A stretch of DNA of 64,000 bases from Capsulimonas corticalis (GCF_003574315.2 NZ_AP025739.1:7440001-7504000); one strand, 5' to 3'. Shown: positions 23,875-33,065, counted from the first letter of the stretch. Program-made: numbers and translations. The notes: generated from the letters alone by a model not told the origin.

Positions 23875-25623
23875 CTACATCGCGTCGACGGCCCACGCGG
23901 GCGGCGGCGGGGTTCGGTCCTGCTCCAGGACGATGGTCGTGCCGGTTGGACCGGTGAGCAGATACATGCGGTCCACGGTTTGCAGCATGAGCCAGAAGCC
24001 GTGTCCAAGGCTTCCCGCCGTCGTCCAGCCGCGCTCCAGAGTGGCTTTGGGAAGGTTCTCCATCAAGATCCCGGCGCCTTTGTCTTCAATCCACACTTGA
24101 ACCGTCTCCGCACCGTCGCCGCAAACGCGGGCCGCGCCGCCGCCAGCGTGCACGATGGCGTTCATGGCCGCTTCGGACACCGCCGTAATCAGATTCTGCC
24201 AGCGCAGATCACTGAAGCCGAGCGCGATGGCGGCCTCCTTTGTGGCGTTCCGCAGCAGGCGCATGTCGCTGGACGCGATAAGCGGGACGTTCGCGAAGGT
24301 TATCGGGAAGCTTTCCGGCAGCTCGTGGGGATGGTCGATCAGCCGAAGCTTTCCTTCGGTGACGCTCGCGAGGATATCGCGCAGAAAGACACGCTGTCGC
24401 AGCTCCGCCGCCTCGACTTCCCGGCGCAGGCGGCTTTCGGCGGCTTCCGCGCTTTTCCTCTGGGTGATATCGCGCAGATACGCCGTAAAGATCGTCTCCC
24501 CGTCAATCGCAACCGGGATAATCGACACCTCCACCGGAAATTCCGATCTGTCTTTGCGCCGTCCCAGCAGCTCCAATTGCCGTCCGGCGATTCCCCCATC
24601 GCTGACCACAAGATAGCGTTCGACGCCTTCGCCCGACGCGTGGGACGGCGGCGCGATCAGCTCCGGCATCGATCGGCCTAACACATCCTGCCGCCGGAAT
24701 CCGAACGCCTGCTCCGCCGCCGGGTTAAACTCCACGATCGTGCCGCTGGCGTCCACCGTGATGATGCAGTCGATCGCGACATCCAGAATGGCGGCCTTGC
24801 GCATCTCGCTCTGCTTCAGCGCCTGCTCGGTCGCCTTGCGGTCCGAGATATCCTCGGCGATCCCATAAACGCCAATGACCGCGCCGTTCACGACCAGCGG
24901 CACATTGGTCACATAGATAGCAACCCGCACCCCGACTTTGTGAACGATCGACACTTCATAGTGCTGCGGCGGCCCCTCGGCGGCGGCGGCGAGATGGCTC
25001 AGCGTGCGCGCCAGATCGTCCGGCGCGATCAATTCGGCGCATGACATTTCCAGCAGCTCCGACACATGGTATCCGGTCAGAAGCTCGCACGAATGATTCG
25101 CGCTTAGGAATTTGCCGTTCAAATCGAGTGAAAAAATGGCGTCGGGATGGTAGTCAAAGAGAGATTTGAACCGCTGCCGGCTTTCCGCCAGATCCTGCTC
25201 TGTGACCCGGTGGTCCGTCAGGTCCATCGCCAGGATCGCGAAACCAAGCACTTCCCCGTTCGGGCCGATGTTCGGCATATACGATCCACGCGTAAACCGC
25301 GTTTGCCCGTCCGGCCAGGTCAGCTCCTGCTCGTAAGCGCTGGGCGCGCCCGCCAGCGCCTGATCGATCGTCGGCTTCACCGCGTCAAAGACCTGATCGC
25401 CCAGGACTTCACGCATATGCCGCCCCACGAGCTCCGTGTGCGGACGGCCGATCCATGTCGTGTAGGTCTGATTATTAAACCGATATCGCATCTCGGAATC
25501 GACGTAAGCAATCAGCACGGGAAGCGCGTCGGCGGCAAAACGCAGAGCCGCTTCGGAGTCTTGAACGCCGGCCTCGATCCCCGCATGGCGGTTCGTTAAG
25601 ATAAGCTCGAATTCGTTGCTCAA
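23875..25623 (-). CDS. Triple-PAS sensor with RsbW-like HATPase domain
   Basis: A 582-residue soluble sensor: PAS1 at about 25-150 (LPVLIAYVDSEMRYRFNNQTYTTWIG), PAS2 at 150-275 (YHPDAIFSLDLNGKFLSANHSCELLTGY), PAS3 at 275-400 (AIDCIITVDASGTIVEFNPAAEQAFGF), each ending in a D-[LI]-[TS]-[DQ]-R motif. Then comes the same linker as its neighbour (FLRDILASVTEGKLRL) and an HATPase domain (SEAAMNAIVHAGGG, IEDKGAGI, LGHGFWLMLQTVD). No DHp histidine domain. The C-terminal half is clearly paralogous to the convergent GAF protein, so different sensors feed the same kind of kinase output. Confidence 0.85.
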   Translation of the reverse strand: MSNEFELILTNRHAGIEAGVQDSEAALRFAADALPVLIAYVDSEMRYRFNNQTYTTWIGRPHTELVGRHMREVLGDQVFDAVKPTIDQALAGAPSAYEQELTWPDGQTRFTRGSYMPNIGPNGEVLGFAILAMDLTDHRVTEQDLAESRQRFKSLFDYHPDAIFSLDLNGKFLSANHSCELLTGYHVSELLEMSCAELIAPDDLARTLSHLAAAAEGPPQHYEVSIVHKVGVRVAIYVTNVPLVVNGAVIGVYGIAEDISDRKATEQALKQSEMRKAAILDVAIDCIITVDASGTIVEFNPAAEQAFGFRRQDVLGRSMPELIAPPSHASGEGVERYLVVSDGGIAGRQLELLGRRKDRSEFPVEVSIIPVAIDGETIFTAYLRDITQRKSAEAAESRLRREVEAAELRQRVFLRDILASVTEGKLRLIDHPHELPESFPITFANVPLIASSDMRLLRNATKEAAIALGFSDLRWQNLITAVSEAAMNAIVHAGGGAARVCGDGAETVQVWIEDKGAGILMENLPKATLERGWTTAGSLGHGFWLMLQTVDRMYLLTGPTGTTIVLEQDRTPPPPAWAVDAM

Positions 25624-26163
25624 AGGATCGTTCTTTCCATTCGGACCAATTCCACGGCAAGTTCGCTCTGCTCACATTATACAACGTTCCGGTCTATGTT
25701 TCCGCATGACTCGGGCGGGGTATTTCTCTTTGTCGCGAAACGATCCGCGAAGAAAGAATCATACCATGGGATGCCTGCTGCCTCTCGGTCGAAACGGATG
25801 CATCGGCTGCGCCGGATGCGTCATTCCGCTGATTTTTACGCTTGTCTGTCTGAGCGCATTTCCCGCTTACCGCGCCTGGACACATCACGCCCAGCTCCTT
25901 CCTCCAGCCGCCGCCTCTGCGGCGCGACCGCGTTTGCCGCATCATTAAATGTCATCAGACTTAAAACGCCTGTATGCTTGATATAACATGGTAAACTAAC
26001 ACAGAATTGAAATTCAGCGGGACGAAATTCGATGGCAAACCAACTAAAATTCAGTGTAAGTAGAATGCTCTCCGTATAAATGGATGCTCATATGGCAGTC
26101 CTATTAAACGACAGCTAAAACAATACTTCCTCTTCGGCTCCTTTCAAATAACGGACAATTTTC
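25624..26163. other. 540-bp largely non-coding spacer
   Basis: It contains the promoter region of the PAS-sensor gene at its left end and a doubtful 60-codon frame at 25766-25948. The right part (25950-26163) is AT-richer than its surroundings and leads into the next hypothetical gene. I see no RNA gene or strong palindrome. Confidence 0.5.
25766..25948 (+). CDS. Possible small Cys-rich membrane peptide
   Basis: A 60-residue frame: MGCLLPLGRNGCIGCAGC followed by one hydrophobic helix (VIPLIFTLVCLSAF) and a Pro/His tail. The CxxCxxC spacing in front of a membrane helix is suggestive, but the ribosome binding site is weak (AAGAAAG) and no homologue is recalled. It could be noise in a long spacer. 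Confidence 0.3.
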   Translation: MGCLLPLGRNGCIGCAGCVIPLIFTLVCLSAFPAYRAWTHHAQLLPPAAASAARPRLPHH

Positions 26164-26991
26164 ATGTGTATTGAAGTTTTTCTTGGGTCGGACCAGCCAC
26201 AGCCTATCACGCCCAACGATGGCTCATGGCCGTCCATACAGCTGCGTGAGCTTAGAGACGAACAGGAAATCGTTCGAAAGCATTTCTCGAAACCTTTCGT
26301 ATATGTAATAGGCGCTGGCAACGCCTGTTCTTGCGTATTTAGATACACCCCACAAAGCACTGGATGCAGTGACAAGGGGCCGGAGTTTGTGAAGCTTTTA
26401 CACGATATCGTGGAAGACGCGGCGCAATCGGGCACAGCAGAGGTGTATTGCTGCTGGTGGAATGAATTGCAGCATCCACCTTTCTCCTGCATCAATGTCA
26501 AGCCCAATCACTTTGGCGGAGAGCGTTTCGGGTTTTCCTGCGGCGAAATACTCACGGTTGTATCCAGCTCGTATGAAGAGTTCACAGGATCATTCACGGG
26601 TCTGAAACAGCAAATTACCGAGGGCGACGAAGTTTACATCCGTGGCATTGTTCACAATGAAGCAGAGCGATCACTCAAAATCAGCTTCGGTCGCGATCCT
26701 TATACATTACTGGCTGACAGAGCGATAGTGTTCAAAGACGTATGGGACTATTTGGATACGCCACGACCCTATGAGCCCCCAGTCGATGAAGAAATAGGAG
26801 AATGGGATGACGAGGAAGAGATTGTTTCTGAGGAATCCGCCTCCTTCGATGCGCTTCTCGGAATTCACGAAAATGCGGAGGATCAAGAGACAGCCTATCA
26901 AATCAATACCGCGCTTCGCACTATAAGCTTTCGCACGGCCAATCCCCCGGTGTTATCTCTAGCCGCTGAAGAGATTATAGGAATTGTATGA
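26164..26991 (+). CDS. Hypothetical protein, possible accessory gene
   Basis: A 275-residue soluble protein without a domain I can name. The N-terminal half (MCIEVFLGSDQPQP, KPFVYVIGAGNACSCVFRY, EVYCCWWNELQHPP) resembles a conserved group of uncharacterised bacterial proteins that begin MCI and contain Cys-x-Cys. The C-terminal part is acidic (DEEIGEWDDEEEIVSEES). Base composition is lower in GC than the flanks, and it stands alone with long spacers, which suggests a mobile or recently gained gene. No signal peptide. Confidence 0.7.
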   Translation: MCIEVFLGSDQPQPITPNDGSWPSIQLRELRDEQEIVRKHFSKPFVYVIGAGNACSCVFRYTPQSTGCSDKGPEFVKLLHDIVEDAAQSGTAEVYCCWWNELQHPPFSCINVKPNHFGGERFGFSCGEILTVVSSSYEEFTGSFTGLKQQITEGDEVYIRGIVHNEAERSLKISFGRDPYTLLADRAIVFKDVWDYLDTPRPYEPPVDEEIGEWDDEEEIVSEESASFDALLGIHENAEDQETAYQINTALRTISFRTANPPVLSLAAEEIIGIV

Positions 26992-27233
26992 TCGCTCCGG
27001 AAGAATACCTATTTCAACAGATGTGATATAATTTAGTAGGAGCTTACGGATTTACGCATGGAATATCAATTTTTGAATGCTACACCCTCGACATCAGGCT
27101 CTACTTCCAACAATCATTTCCTCGCCTAATAAAAACCATAATTCCCTCGTCAAGCAATCTTCTGTCCGCAATATGTCTACTTTATATTTGCAGGAGAACG
27201 AACTTGTCGGGAAAGACTATTTGACAAACCAAT

Positions 27234-27746
27234 ATGCCATCTCCCACACGGATTCGACGACTCACTTCGGATGATTTTGACGCTTACCAATCCGCCCTGC
27301 TGAGAAGCGTGGCCGATCAGCCGGAATGTTTCCGTATTACCGAGGAAGACATCACAGGCTCCCCGTCTCCATTCGACGACGAAACGGAGGACGACTTCAC
27401 GCTCGGCGCATTTCGTGAAGACGACGCGCTCATCGGAGCCGTGAGCCTGCGCCGCGAACGGCAAGTCAAGCTCCGTCATAAGGCCTTGCTCTTTCGGATG
27501 TTCGTGGCTCAGGAGGCGGCGGGGCGAGGCGTGGGGCGCGCGCTCATTCGGGAAGCAATCCGTCAGGCTCGCCTGCGCCCGGGGCTGGAGCGGATCAACC
27601 TGACGGTGATCGCCTCCAATGAACGCGCCAAAGCGCTCTATACATCGGAAGGGTTTGTCCGTTTCTCCATGGAAAAACAGGCCGTTCGGAGCGGAAAGAT
27701 CGATCTGGATGAGGAGATGATGGCGCTGGAGCTCCATCCATCGTGA
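27234..27746 (+). CDS. GNAT-family N-acetyltransferase
   Basis: A 170-residue acetyltransferase. The acetyl-CoA-binding motif A is LFRMFVAQEAAGRGVGRALIREAIRQAR (Q/R-x-x-G-x-G/A), followed by motif B LERINLTVIASNERAKALYTSEGFVRFSME. The N-terminus IRRLTSDDFDAYQSALLRS is a usual GNAT opening. The acceptor is unknown. Its stop codon lies in the base of the terminator hairpin that follows. Confidence 0.88.
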   Translation: MPSPTRIRRLTSDDFDAYQSALLRSVADQPECFRITEEDITGSPSPFDDETEDDFTLGAFREDDALIGAVSLRRERQVKLRHKALLFRMFVAQEAAGRGVGRALIREAIRQARLRPGLERINLTVIASNERAKALYTSEGFVRFSMEKQAVRSGKIDLDEEMMALELHPS

Positions 27747-27800
27747 CACAATGCATAGGGCGTTCTCCCTTGGAAACCGTCCTATGCATTGCCATGTCAC
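27743..27800. terminator. Bidirectional terminator hairpin between GNAT and secreted-protein genes
   Basis: CAATGCATAGG (27749-27759) and CCTATGCATTG (27781-27791) are perfectly complementary; outer GTGACA/TGTCAC bases extend the stem. Short T/A-rich flanks follow. The hairpin serves both convergent genes. Confidence 0.7.
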
Positions 27801-27815
27801 TTTAAGTGATTAAAC

Positions 27816-28157
27816 TTATCGGACCTGATTGTCGTGCTTCTGTCGATAGATCGCATGACTGGTCCGATTTTCCTCACGACGCATACGCGCTCGTTCGCTC
27901 GGGGTAAACCGGTCGCCCGTTTCGCGCAGATGATGCTCCTGACGATGGAGACGCCATTCGCGCCGGTTCAGATGCGCCGCCTCGCGGCGTGTGAGCTGGC
28001 CGCTGCGCTCGCCCTGCACAATCCGCTCATGCTCATGATGCAGGCGCGCATTGATGCTATGGGTGCGATGATATGTGTCAGCCTGAGCGGCCATCGGAAT
28101 CATCATTGTCCCCATCAGCGCCGCAGGGACCAGCAGCTTCGAAAAGATCGCTTTCAT
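27816..28157 (-). CDS. Small secreted basic helical protein
   Basis: A 113-residue protein with a signal peptide (KLLVPAALMGTMMIPMAAQA). The mature part is strongly charged and helical with a repeated pattern: INARLHHEHERIVQGERSGQLTRREAAHLNRREWRLHRQEHHLRETGDRFTPSERARMRREEN. Similar Arg/His-rich secreted proteins occur in several phyla without known function; a nucleic-acid-binding, metal-buffering or chaperone-like role is possible. Confidence 0.75.
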   Translation of the reverse strand: MKAIFSKLLVPAALMGTMMIPMAAQADTYHRTHSINARLHHEHERIVQGERSGQLTRREAAHLNRREWRLHRQEHHLRETGDRFTPSERARMRREENRTSHAIYRQKHDNQVR

Positions 28158-28348
28158 ACTTGCTCCAATCTTTCAATAACTTCGCCGGCATCGGTCGGTG
28201 TTTTCTCGCCGTCCCTGGCGCCGATCCCGATGCGACACCTCTATTGACGCAGCCGCCCCCGCAGATGTTCCAACAATGACCAATACTATTCCGTCCATCC
28301 AGCCCGGAATACAAACCTTTAAGGAAATGGCAGCTTCCCGGCAAATCA

Positions 28349-29473
28349 TCATGCGCGGTCGCTTCCATGCGCCGCGATCTCCGCAGTGTCACGCTCGAAA
28401 CTATCGCAGATCGATCCCAGAAATTTCGCGGCGCCGAGGCCGTTTATCAAGCGATGATCGAAACCAAGCACAAGATTGACCATTAAGCCGCCGTTTTGCG
28501 GATAGGTGTCGCCGATGAAGAGAATGGCGATCGCGGGCGATACTAGCACGGGAATGGCGTCCGTCACGCCGGCGCCGATCATGGAGCTGAGCAGTAATGG
28601 GACAGGCTCGCTCATTTGATCCTCGCCGTGGCGAGCCCGGCGCATGCTGTCATTGGTCGCCTCGCGGAAGGCGGGGAGGTCCAGTGTGTCGGCTTGCTTT
28701 ACGACCGCAGTGGTTAGTTCGTCATTTCGCAGCGCCACCGCGAATCCCAGATTGATGTGGTCAAACTGCCGAACACGCGAGGAGCCAATCAGGATCGAGC
28801 GAAATTTCGGATGCGACGCCGCCGCTCGCGCGGCGGCAAAGGCGATCAATTGGAACCTTGTCACCTGCGCGCCGCCCGGAATCGAGCGCGCTTTCTCGCG
28901 CGCCTTCTCGACGGCGCCCCAGTCAAGCGTGCGTTTCACGACGGCGAGTATCGGACCGTTGTCACGATCTTGCCGCGCGCGCGTGATGAAGATGCGCTGA
29001 CTGGGGGTAAGTTCACTGTCCACGTATTCCTGCGCGAGCGCGAGCTTACTGGGAGCGGGCTTGGCCGGCTTGTCTTTCTGCTCGATGTAGCGCAAAATAT
29101 CGTCTTCGGTCAAGGTTCCAGTGGCTGAGGGGATCTGGGAGATCAGTTCGTCCGCGATCTGCAATTCCCGGCACAGAGCGCGCGATCTGGGCGGAATTCG
29201 GCGTGTGACGGCGCTGCTGGCGGCGGACGTCGTCAGCCGCGCGATGGGAGCTCCGACCGCGACCGTCTCGCCTTCCTCGGCGAGCCATGCGTCCAGAACC
29301 CCGCTGTGCGTGGCTTCCACCTCCACGTTCGCCTTATCGGTTTCCATCGCGAACAGCGGCTCATCCTGTTCGATCTTGTCGCCATGTTTTTTGAGATGAG
29401 CGATGATCCGCACTTCCCGCAAGCCTTCGCCCATTTGCGGCGCTCGGACCAATATTGTGTCGCTGTCTGTCAC
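28349..29473 (-). CDS. 2-oxoacid dehydrogenase E2 (lipoyl acyltransferase), atypical active site
   Basis: A 374-residue dihydrolipoamide acyltransferase: one lipoyl domain with lysine K47 in METDKANVE, a short peripheral-subunit-binding domain (IPPRSRALCRELQIADELISQI), and a catalytic domain with the acyltransferase end at 339-350. There the usual DHRxxDG reads DHRLING, so the conserved Asp is Asn344; the catalytic His340 is kept. The GTG start overlaps the E1 stop (GTGA). With the fused E1 it forms a branched-chain-keto-acid- or acetoin-type complex. No E3 gene is adjacent. Confidence 0.85.
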   Translation of the reverse strand: MTDSDTILVRAPQMGEGLREVRIIAHLKKHGDKIEQDEPLFAMETDKANVEVEATHSGVLDAWLAEEGETVAVGAPIARLTTSAASSAVTRRIPPRSRALCRELQIADELISQIPSATGTLTEDDILRYIEQKDKPAKPAPSKLALAQEYVDSELTPSQRIFITRARQDRDNGPILAVVKRTLDWGAVEKAREKARSIPGGAQVTRFQLIAFAAARAAASHPKFRSILIGSSRVRQFDHINLGFAVALRNDELTTAVVKQADTLDLPAFREATNDSMRRARHGEDQMSEPVPLLLSSMIGAGVTDAIPVLVSPAIAILFIGDTYPQNGGLMVNLVLGFDHRLINGLGAAKFLGSICDSFERDTAEIAAHGSDRA

Positions 29474-31461
29474 TGAAGCACCTCGACCACCGCAGCGATC
29501 ACGCGATCGACGCTGGGCAGTATTTGATATTCTTGTTCCACGCAAAATGGCATGTGAACATCCATCCGGGAAACCAATCGCGGCGGCGCGGCAAGCATGT
29601 AAAACCGGTCGATCTCCGTCGTTATCTCCGAGACAATGGCCTGACCGAAGCTGCACGTCAAGACATCCTCCTGAACGATGACGATCCGCCCCGTCTTCCG
29701 TAGAGAATTGGTGAGCGATTCCCAGTCGCAGGGTACAAGAGAGCGCAGGTCGATGACCTCGGCGGAGATACGATCGTTTTGTAACCGCGACGCCGCCTCC
29801 ATGCAGATCTCGACGCAATTACCCCAGGCGACGAGTGTCACATCGGTTCCTTCGCGGCGGATCGCGGCGCTTCCGAATGGAACGACGGCGTAGTGCTCGA
29901 CGGGAACCCGCTCCCTCAGCAAGTGCTTGGGCAGTAAAATGACCGTCGGATCGTCGTCATGCGCGGCGGCCCAAAAGAGTCCCGCCGCGTCCGCAGGCGT
30001 GGAGGGAACGGCGACGCGCAAGCCCGGCATATGCGCCAGCAGCGCCTCGTTGCTCTGGCTGTGCCAAATCCCGCCTCCAGGGATATAGGCGCCGTAGGGC
30101 GCATAAAGCACAAAGGGACAGGTCCACTCCCCGCCGGAGCGCCACCGAAGCGTCGCGGCTTGATTGTAGAGCTGATTGAGCGCTGTCCCGATGAAGTCCA
30201 TGAACTGGAGTTCAAAGATCGGCCGGATGCCCGTGGCGGCCAATCCCACCGCCGCGCCGACAATCGTCGCCTCCGCCAGCGGCGAGTTCAACACGCGGCC
30301 GGGAAACGCGCCGCTCAAACCGCGCGTCAGACCAAACACACCGCCCTTGGGGTCTTCCACATCCTGACCGAAGATAAGCGTGCGCGGGTCCGACGCCAGC
30401 GAGGCTCGGAGAACGCCATTGACGGCGTCCACCATCGTGGGCAGCACGGGCGCCGGAGACGGCAAGGATAACGAGAGATCGGGATAGCGCGATGTCGCGG
30501 GGCCGTAAAGATGCTGGGCGATATCCCCGCTGTCCGGTCCCGATTCCTCAGCCGCATTCTCATACGCGGACCGGACCCGGCCTTTGATTTCCTCGCGGTC
30601 CGCATGCAGCGACGCAGCGGTCACCACGCCGTTCGCGATCAGTTTTTCCGACAAGATTTTTATGGGATCGTTGGCCTGAGCGGTTTCCAGATCGCCGGCG
30701 GAGCGGTAGACGCGATGATCGTCCGCGCTGGTATGGGAATCCAGACGATCGATCCGGCACCAAAGGATTCCCGGCCCGCCGCCGGCCCGTGCTTTCTCGA
30801 CCAGCCCTCTCCCGCGTACGAAGACGTTTTCGGCGTCGCGGCCGTCGATCGCCGTAATCAGCTCCGGAGCGAATATTCCAAGGTGCAGGGGCGTCATCGT
30901 ATCGGTCGGAGTGCTAATCCCGTACTTGTTGTCCTCCACGACAAACACGATCGGGAGGCGCTCCTGAACGGCGAAGCAGACCGCCTCGTAGAATTCTCCC
31001 TGGCGTGTGGCGGCGTCGCCAATAAAGCACAGGGAAACATTCATCGGATCATCGTCACGGCCCAGCAGCTTCTTGGCCCAGGCCGCTCCCGCCGCAGGCA
31101 GGCACTGTGACCCAGTCGGGGTGGCGGCGGAAAAGAAGCCCAGTTCCCGGGACGAAAGATGACTGGGCATATTCCTGCCGACCGCGCTGGACGACGCCTT
31201 GGCGAAAAACACGCGCGCCGTTTCCTCGATCGACACGCCGCGCGCATACGCGACGGCCTTATCCCGATAGTAGGGAAAGATATCGTCGTTTGGCTTCAGC
31301 AGATAAACTAACGCGGCAAGCCCTTCATGACCGGAACAGGACACGTGAAAGGAGCCCGCGCCTTGCCTGACAAGTACGCCTTCGCGCCGGTCTCCTTCAC
31401 GCGCGGTGACCATTGTGAGAAGCAGGTCACGAGCGGACATAAGAAAGTGTGGGTCTAGCAT
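29470..31461 (-). CDS. Fused alpha-beta E1 component of a 2-oxoacid dehydrogenase
   Basis: A 663-residue thiamine-diphosphate enzyme in which the E1 alpha domain (1-310) and E1 beta domain (about 340-663) are joined. The ThDP motif is GDAATRQGEFYEAVCFA ... VEDNKYGIST; the beta part has GQDVEDPKGGVFGLTRGL, LNSPLAEATIVGAAVGLAATGIRP and the C-terminal RIVIVQEDVLTCSFGQAIVSEI. Such fusions are usual in branched-chain keto acid dehydrogenases of Bacteroidetes and related groups. The ATG at 31461 has AGGA upstream; an ATG 30 bases earlier is possible. It is translationally coupled to the E2 gene. Confidence 0.9.
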   Translation of the reverse strand: MLDPHFLMSARDLLLTMVTAREGDRREGVLVRQGAGSFHVSCSGHEGLAALVYLLKPNDDIFPYYRDKAVAYARGVSIEETARVFFAKASSSAVGRNMPSHLSSRELGFFSAATPTGSQCLPAAGAAWAKKLLGRDDDPMNVSLCFIGDAATRQGEFYEAVCFAVQERLPIVFVVEDNKYGISTPTDTMTPLHLGIFAPELITAIDGRDAENVFVRGRGLVEKARAGGGPGILWCRIDRLDSHTSADDHRVYRSAGDLETAQANDPIKILSEKLIANGVVTAASLHADREEIKGRVRSAYENAAEESGPDSGDIAQHLYGPATSRYPDLSLSLPSPAPVLPTMVDAVNGVLRASLASDPRTLIFGQDVEDPKGGVFGLTRGLSGAFPGRVLNSPLAEATIVGAAVGLAATGIRPIFELQFMDFIGTALNQLYNQAATLRWRSGGEWTCPFVLYAPYGAYIPGGGIWHSQSNEALLAHMPGLRVAVPSTPADAAGLFWAAAHDDDPTVILLPKHLLRERVPVEHYAVVPFGSAAIRREGTDVTLVAWGNCVEICMEAASRLQNDRISAEVIDLRSLVPCDWESLTNSLRKTGRIVIVQEDVLTCSFGQAIVSEITTEIDRFYMLAAPPRLVSRMDVHMPFCVEQEYQILPSVDRVIAAVVEVLQ

Positions 31462-31726
31462 TGATCGCTGTCCTATTAATGATATCGCCATTCTGCGATC
31501 GACATGGCCTGACGCGAATTGAATCGGGACAACGCGGAAGCGGTTGCGATGAACTATGGCCGCCAGCTTCGCCGGCAGCGTTAAGATACGTAATTCTCAT
31601 TACCGCATCGGGCAATGACAATGGTGGGGCCGAGGGAATATGGGTGATTGCGGCTCAAATTAACCTTGTAGATCGTATGACAAGACAATAGCAGATGATA
31701 CCCAATGAGCGACCAATCCTGCCGAT

Positions 31727-32245
31727 TTATTTGTTGCGGCTTCTTGTGGAAGGCTTCTGCGCCTTGCCGCGCTTTGCCGAATTCGAGCCGGGTTTCTCGG
31801 AAATTTTCGCGGCGGCCTGCGGGAGATGCGCGTTGCGCTCTCTCAATATCACATCAATCTGCTTCTGCGTGACGCTGGAGGGAAGCACCTCGATCACTCT
31901 TCCGTAAATATTGCTGAGCGGAGTCCACCCATTTTCCCTGCCGTCTCGCCGGCAGATCAGAAACATCCAATCCTCTTTCTCATGCCGGATCTGCTTGATC
32001 ATATGCGTATAATGGTAGGGGCCGACTTTGCAAAAGACAACCTGCCCGCGCTCCAGCATCTCCGGGGCGCCCACCGGCGCGTAGACACACTTTTGACGAT
32101 GCTTAATGATCGGATCCATCGAATTTCCAGGCTCTCCGAACACCACGGTCTCGCCGTTTTTCAAGCGTTCAATATAGGCGTCTCTGCCCACGATCTTATT
32201 CGCGACATCGTCCGTATGAACGGAGCGATCTTCATTTATTCCCAT
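31727..32245 (-). CDS. Stand-alone S24/S26-like (LexA/signal-peptidase fold) protein
   Basis: A 172-residue protein. GEPGNSMDPIIKHRQKCVYAP has the G-x-S-M-x-P nucleophile signature (S42) of S24/S26 serine proteases, and K84 in YTHMIKQIR is 42 residues on, close to the Ser-Lys spacing of LexA. RGQVVFCKVG is the usual strand between them. There is no N-terminal HTH and no membrane helix; the C-terminus is Lys/Arg-rich. Related small proteins occur in phages and genomic islands. Whether it cleaves anything is unknown. Confidence 0.6.
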   Translation of the reverse strand: MGINEDRSVHTDDVANKIVGRDAYIERLKNGETVVFGEPGNSMDPIIKHRQKCVYAPVGAPEMLERGQVVFCKVGPYHYTHMIKQIRHEKEDWMFLICRRDGRENGWTPLSNIYGRVIEVLPSSVTQKQIDVILRERNAHLPQAAAKISEKPGSNSAKRGKAQKPSTRSRNK

Positions 32246-32560
32246 GTAAAATTATTATCCACTTTTGTCGTCTTCCCAAAACAAATTGGGTAAATATATC
32301 TTTCACAACCTACGTCCATCGGTGATTGAACAAAACGGAAATTACATCAGTCACACTTTTATCGTAAGACAAATTTGGATCGCGATCGCCGATAATCTCT
32401 GGACAAACGGAGTATAGTTTAAGAGCATAAATGCATTCTATTGAAAGAAACTTTTAACAATTTCAATAAAAACAAGTATTCAGTTTGGCGCTTACGCGGT
32501 ATAATAGCCGACAGCGTTATCCCACGCAAGTTCAATCTCAAATGCAAGGATGTAAAATAT
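32246..32560. other. AT-rich spacer with promoter-like sequence
   Basis: A 315-bp spacer between divergent genes. GGTATAATAG provides a -10-like TATAAT at 32500-32505 for the rightward gene; no good -35 is found 17 bp away. The base composition is noticeably lower in GC than the window average. No RNA structure recognised. Confidence 0.5.
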
Positions 32561-32968
32561 ATGGCCATTGAATGGTACTCCACCTCGGCAGCCGCCACAG
32601 TTCAACAGACTGATTATAAAATCGCGAAATCGACCATCGTACTCTCTGAGCAAGGTCAAGGAAAGCTACCCGATGGGACTTCCGTCAAACTAGGTTATGA
32701 CGCCGATCGCAATGGAATCGCCATCGCCCCGGCTTCGGAAGGCGACAAAACCGCGTTCAAAATCGCGCGGCGCGGACGTGGAATCCAGCAGCAAATCGCG
32801 GCCAAGAAGTTATTTCAGCGCTTTGGAATTGACCCCATCGCCAATGCAGTCGAAGGAAATTTTGAAGAAATCGATGGAGTAATCTTTGCATCGCTTTCCG
32901 GCAGCGGCGCTCCAAAGCGACGCCGCCGCACCAAGGCGGAAATGGCCGCAGCGCAAGCAGCGGAATAG
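32561..32968 (+). CDS. Hypothetical protein with basic C-terminal tail
   Basis: A 135-residue protein I do not recognise. The N-terminal half is beta-rich (TIVLSEQGQGKLPDGTSVKLGYDADRNGIAIAPAS), the middle contains AFKIARRGRGIQQQIAAKKLFQRFGID, and the C-terminus ends in KRRRRTKAEMAAAQ, a nucleic-acid-binding-like tail. The ATG at 32561 has AAGGA 11 bases upstream; the longer frame overlaps the promoter. Beside the S24-like gene, it may belong to a small mobile or stress module. Confidence 0.6.
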   Translation: MAIEWYSTSAAATVQQTDYKIAKSTIVLSEQGQGKLPDGTSVKLGYDADRNGIAIAPASEGDKTAFKIARRGRGIQQQIAAKKLFQRFGIDPIANAVEGNFEEIDGVIFASLSGSGAPKRRRRTKAEMAAAQAAE

Positions 32969-33065
32969 TTTTCATTCCTTCGGACCATTCCCGGTTTAAT
33001 GCTTGATTTCACCGGGAACAGGCCGTTCTGCGCCGCGTTTATTTCTTCCAAAGATCGAACCAATT

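Noticed and set aside
27077-27274. 65-codon frame before the GNAT gene
   Set aside because: No ribosome binding site, no recognisable motif, and it overlaps the GNAT start in another frame.
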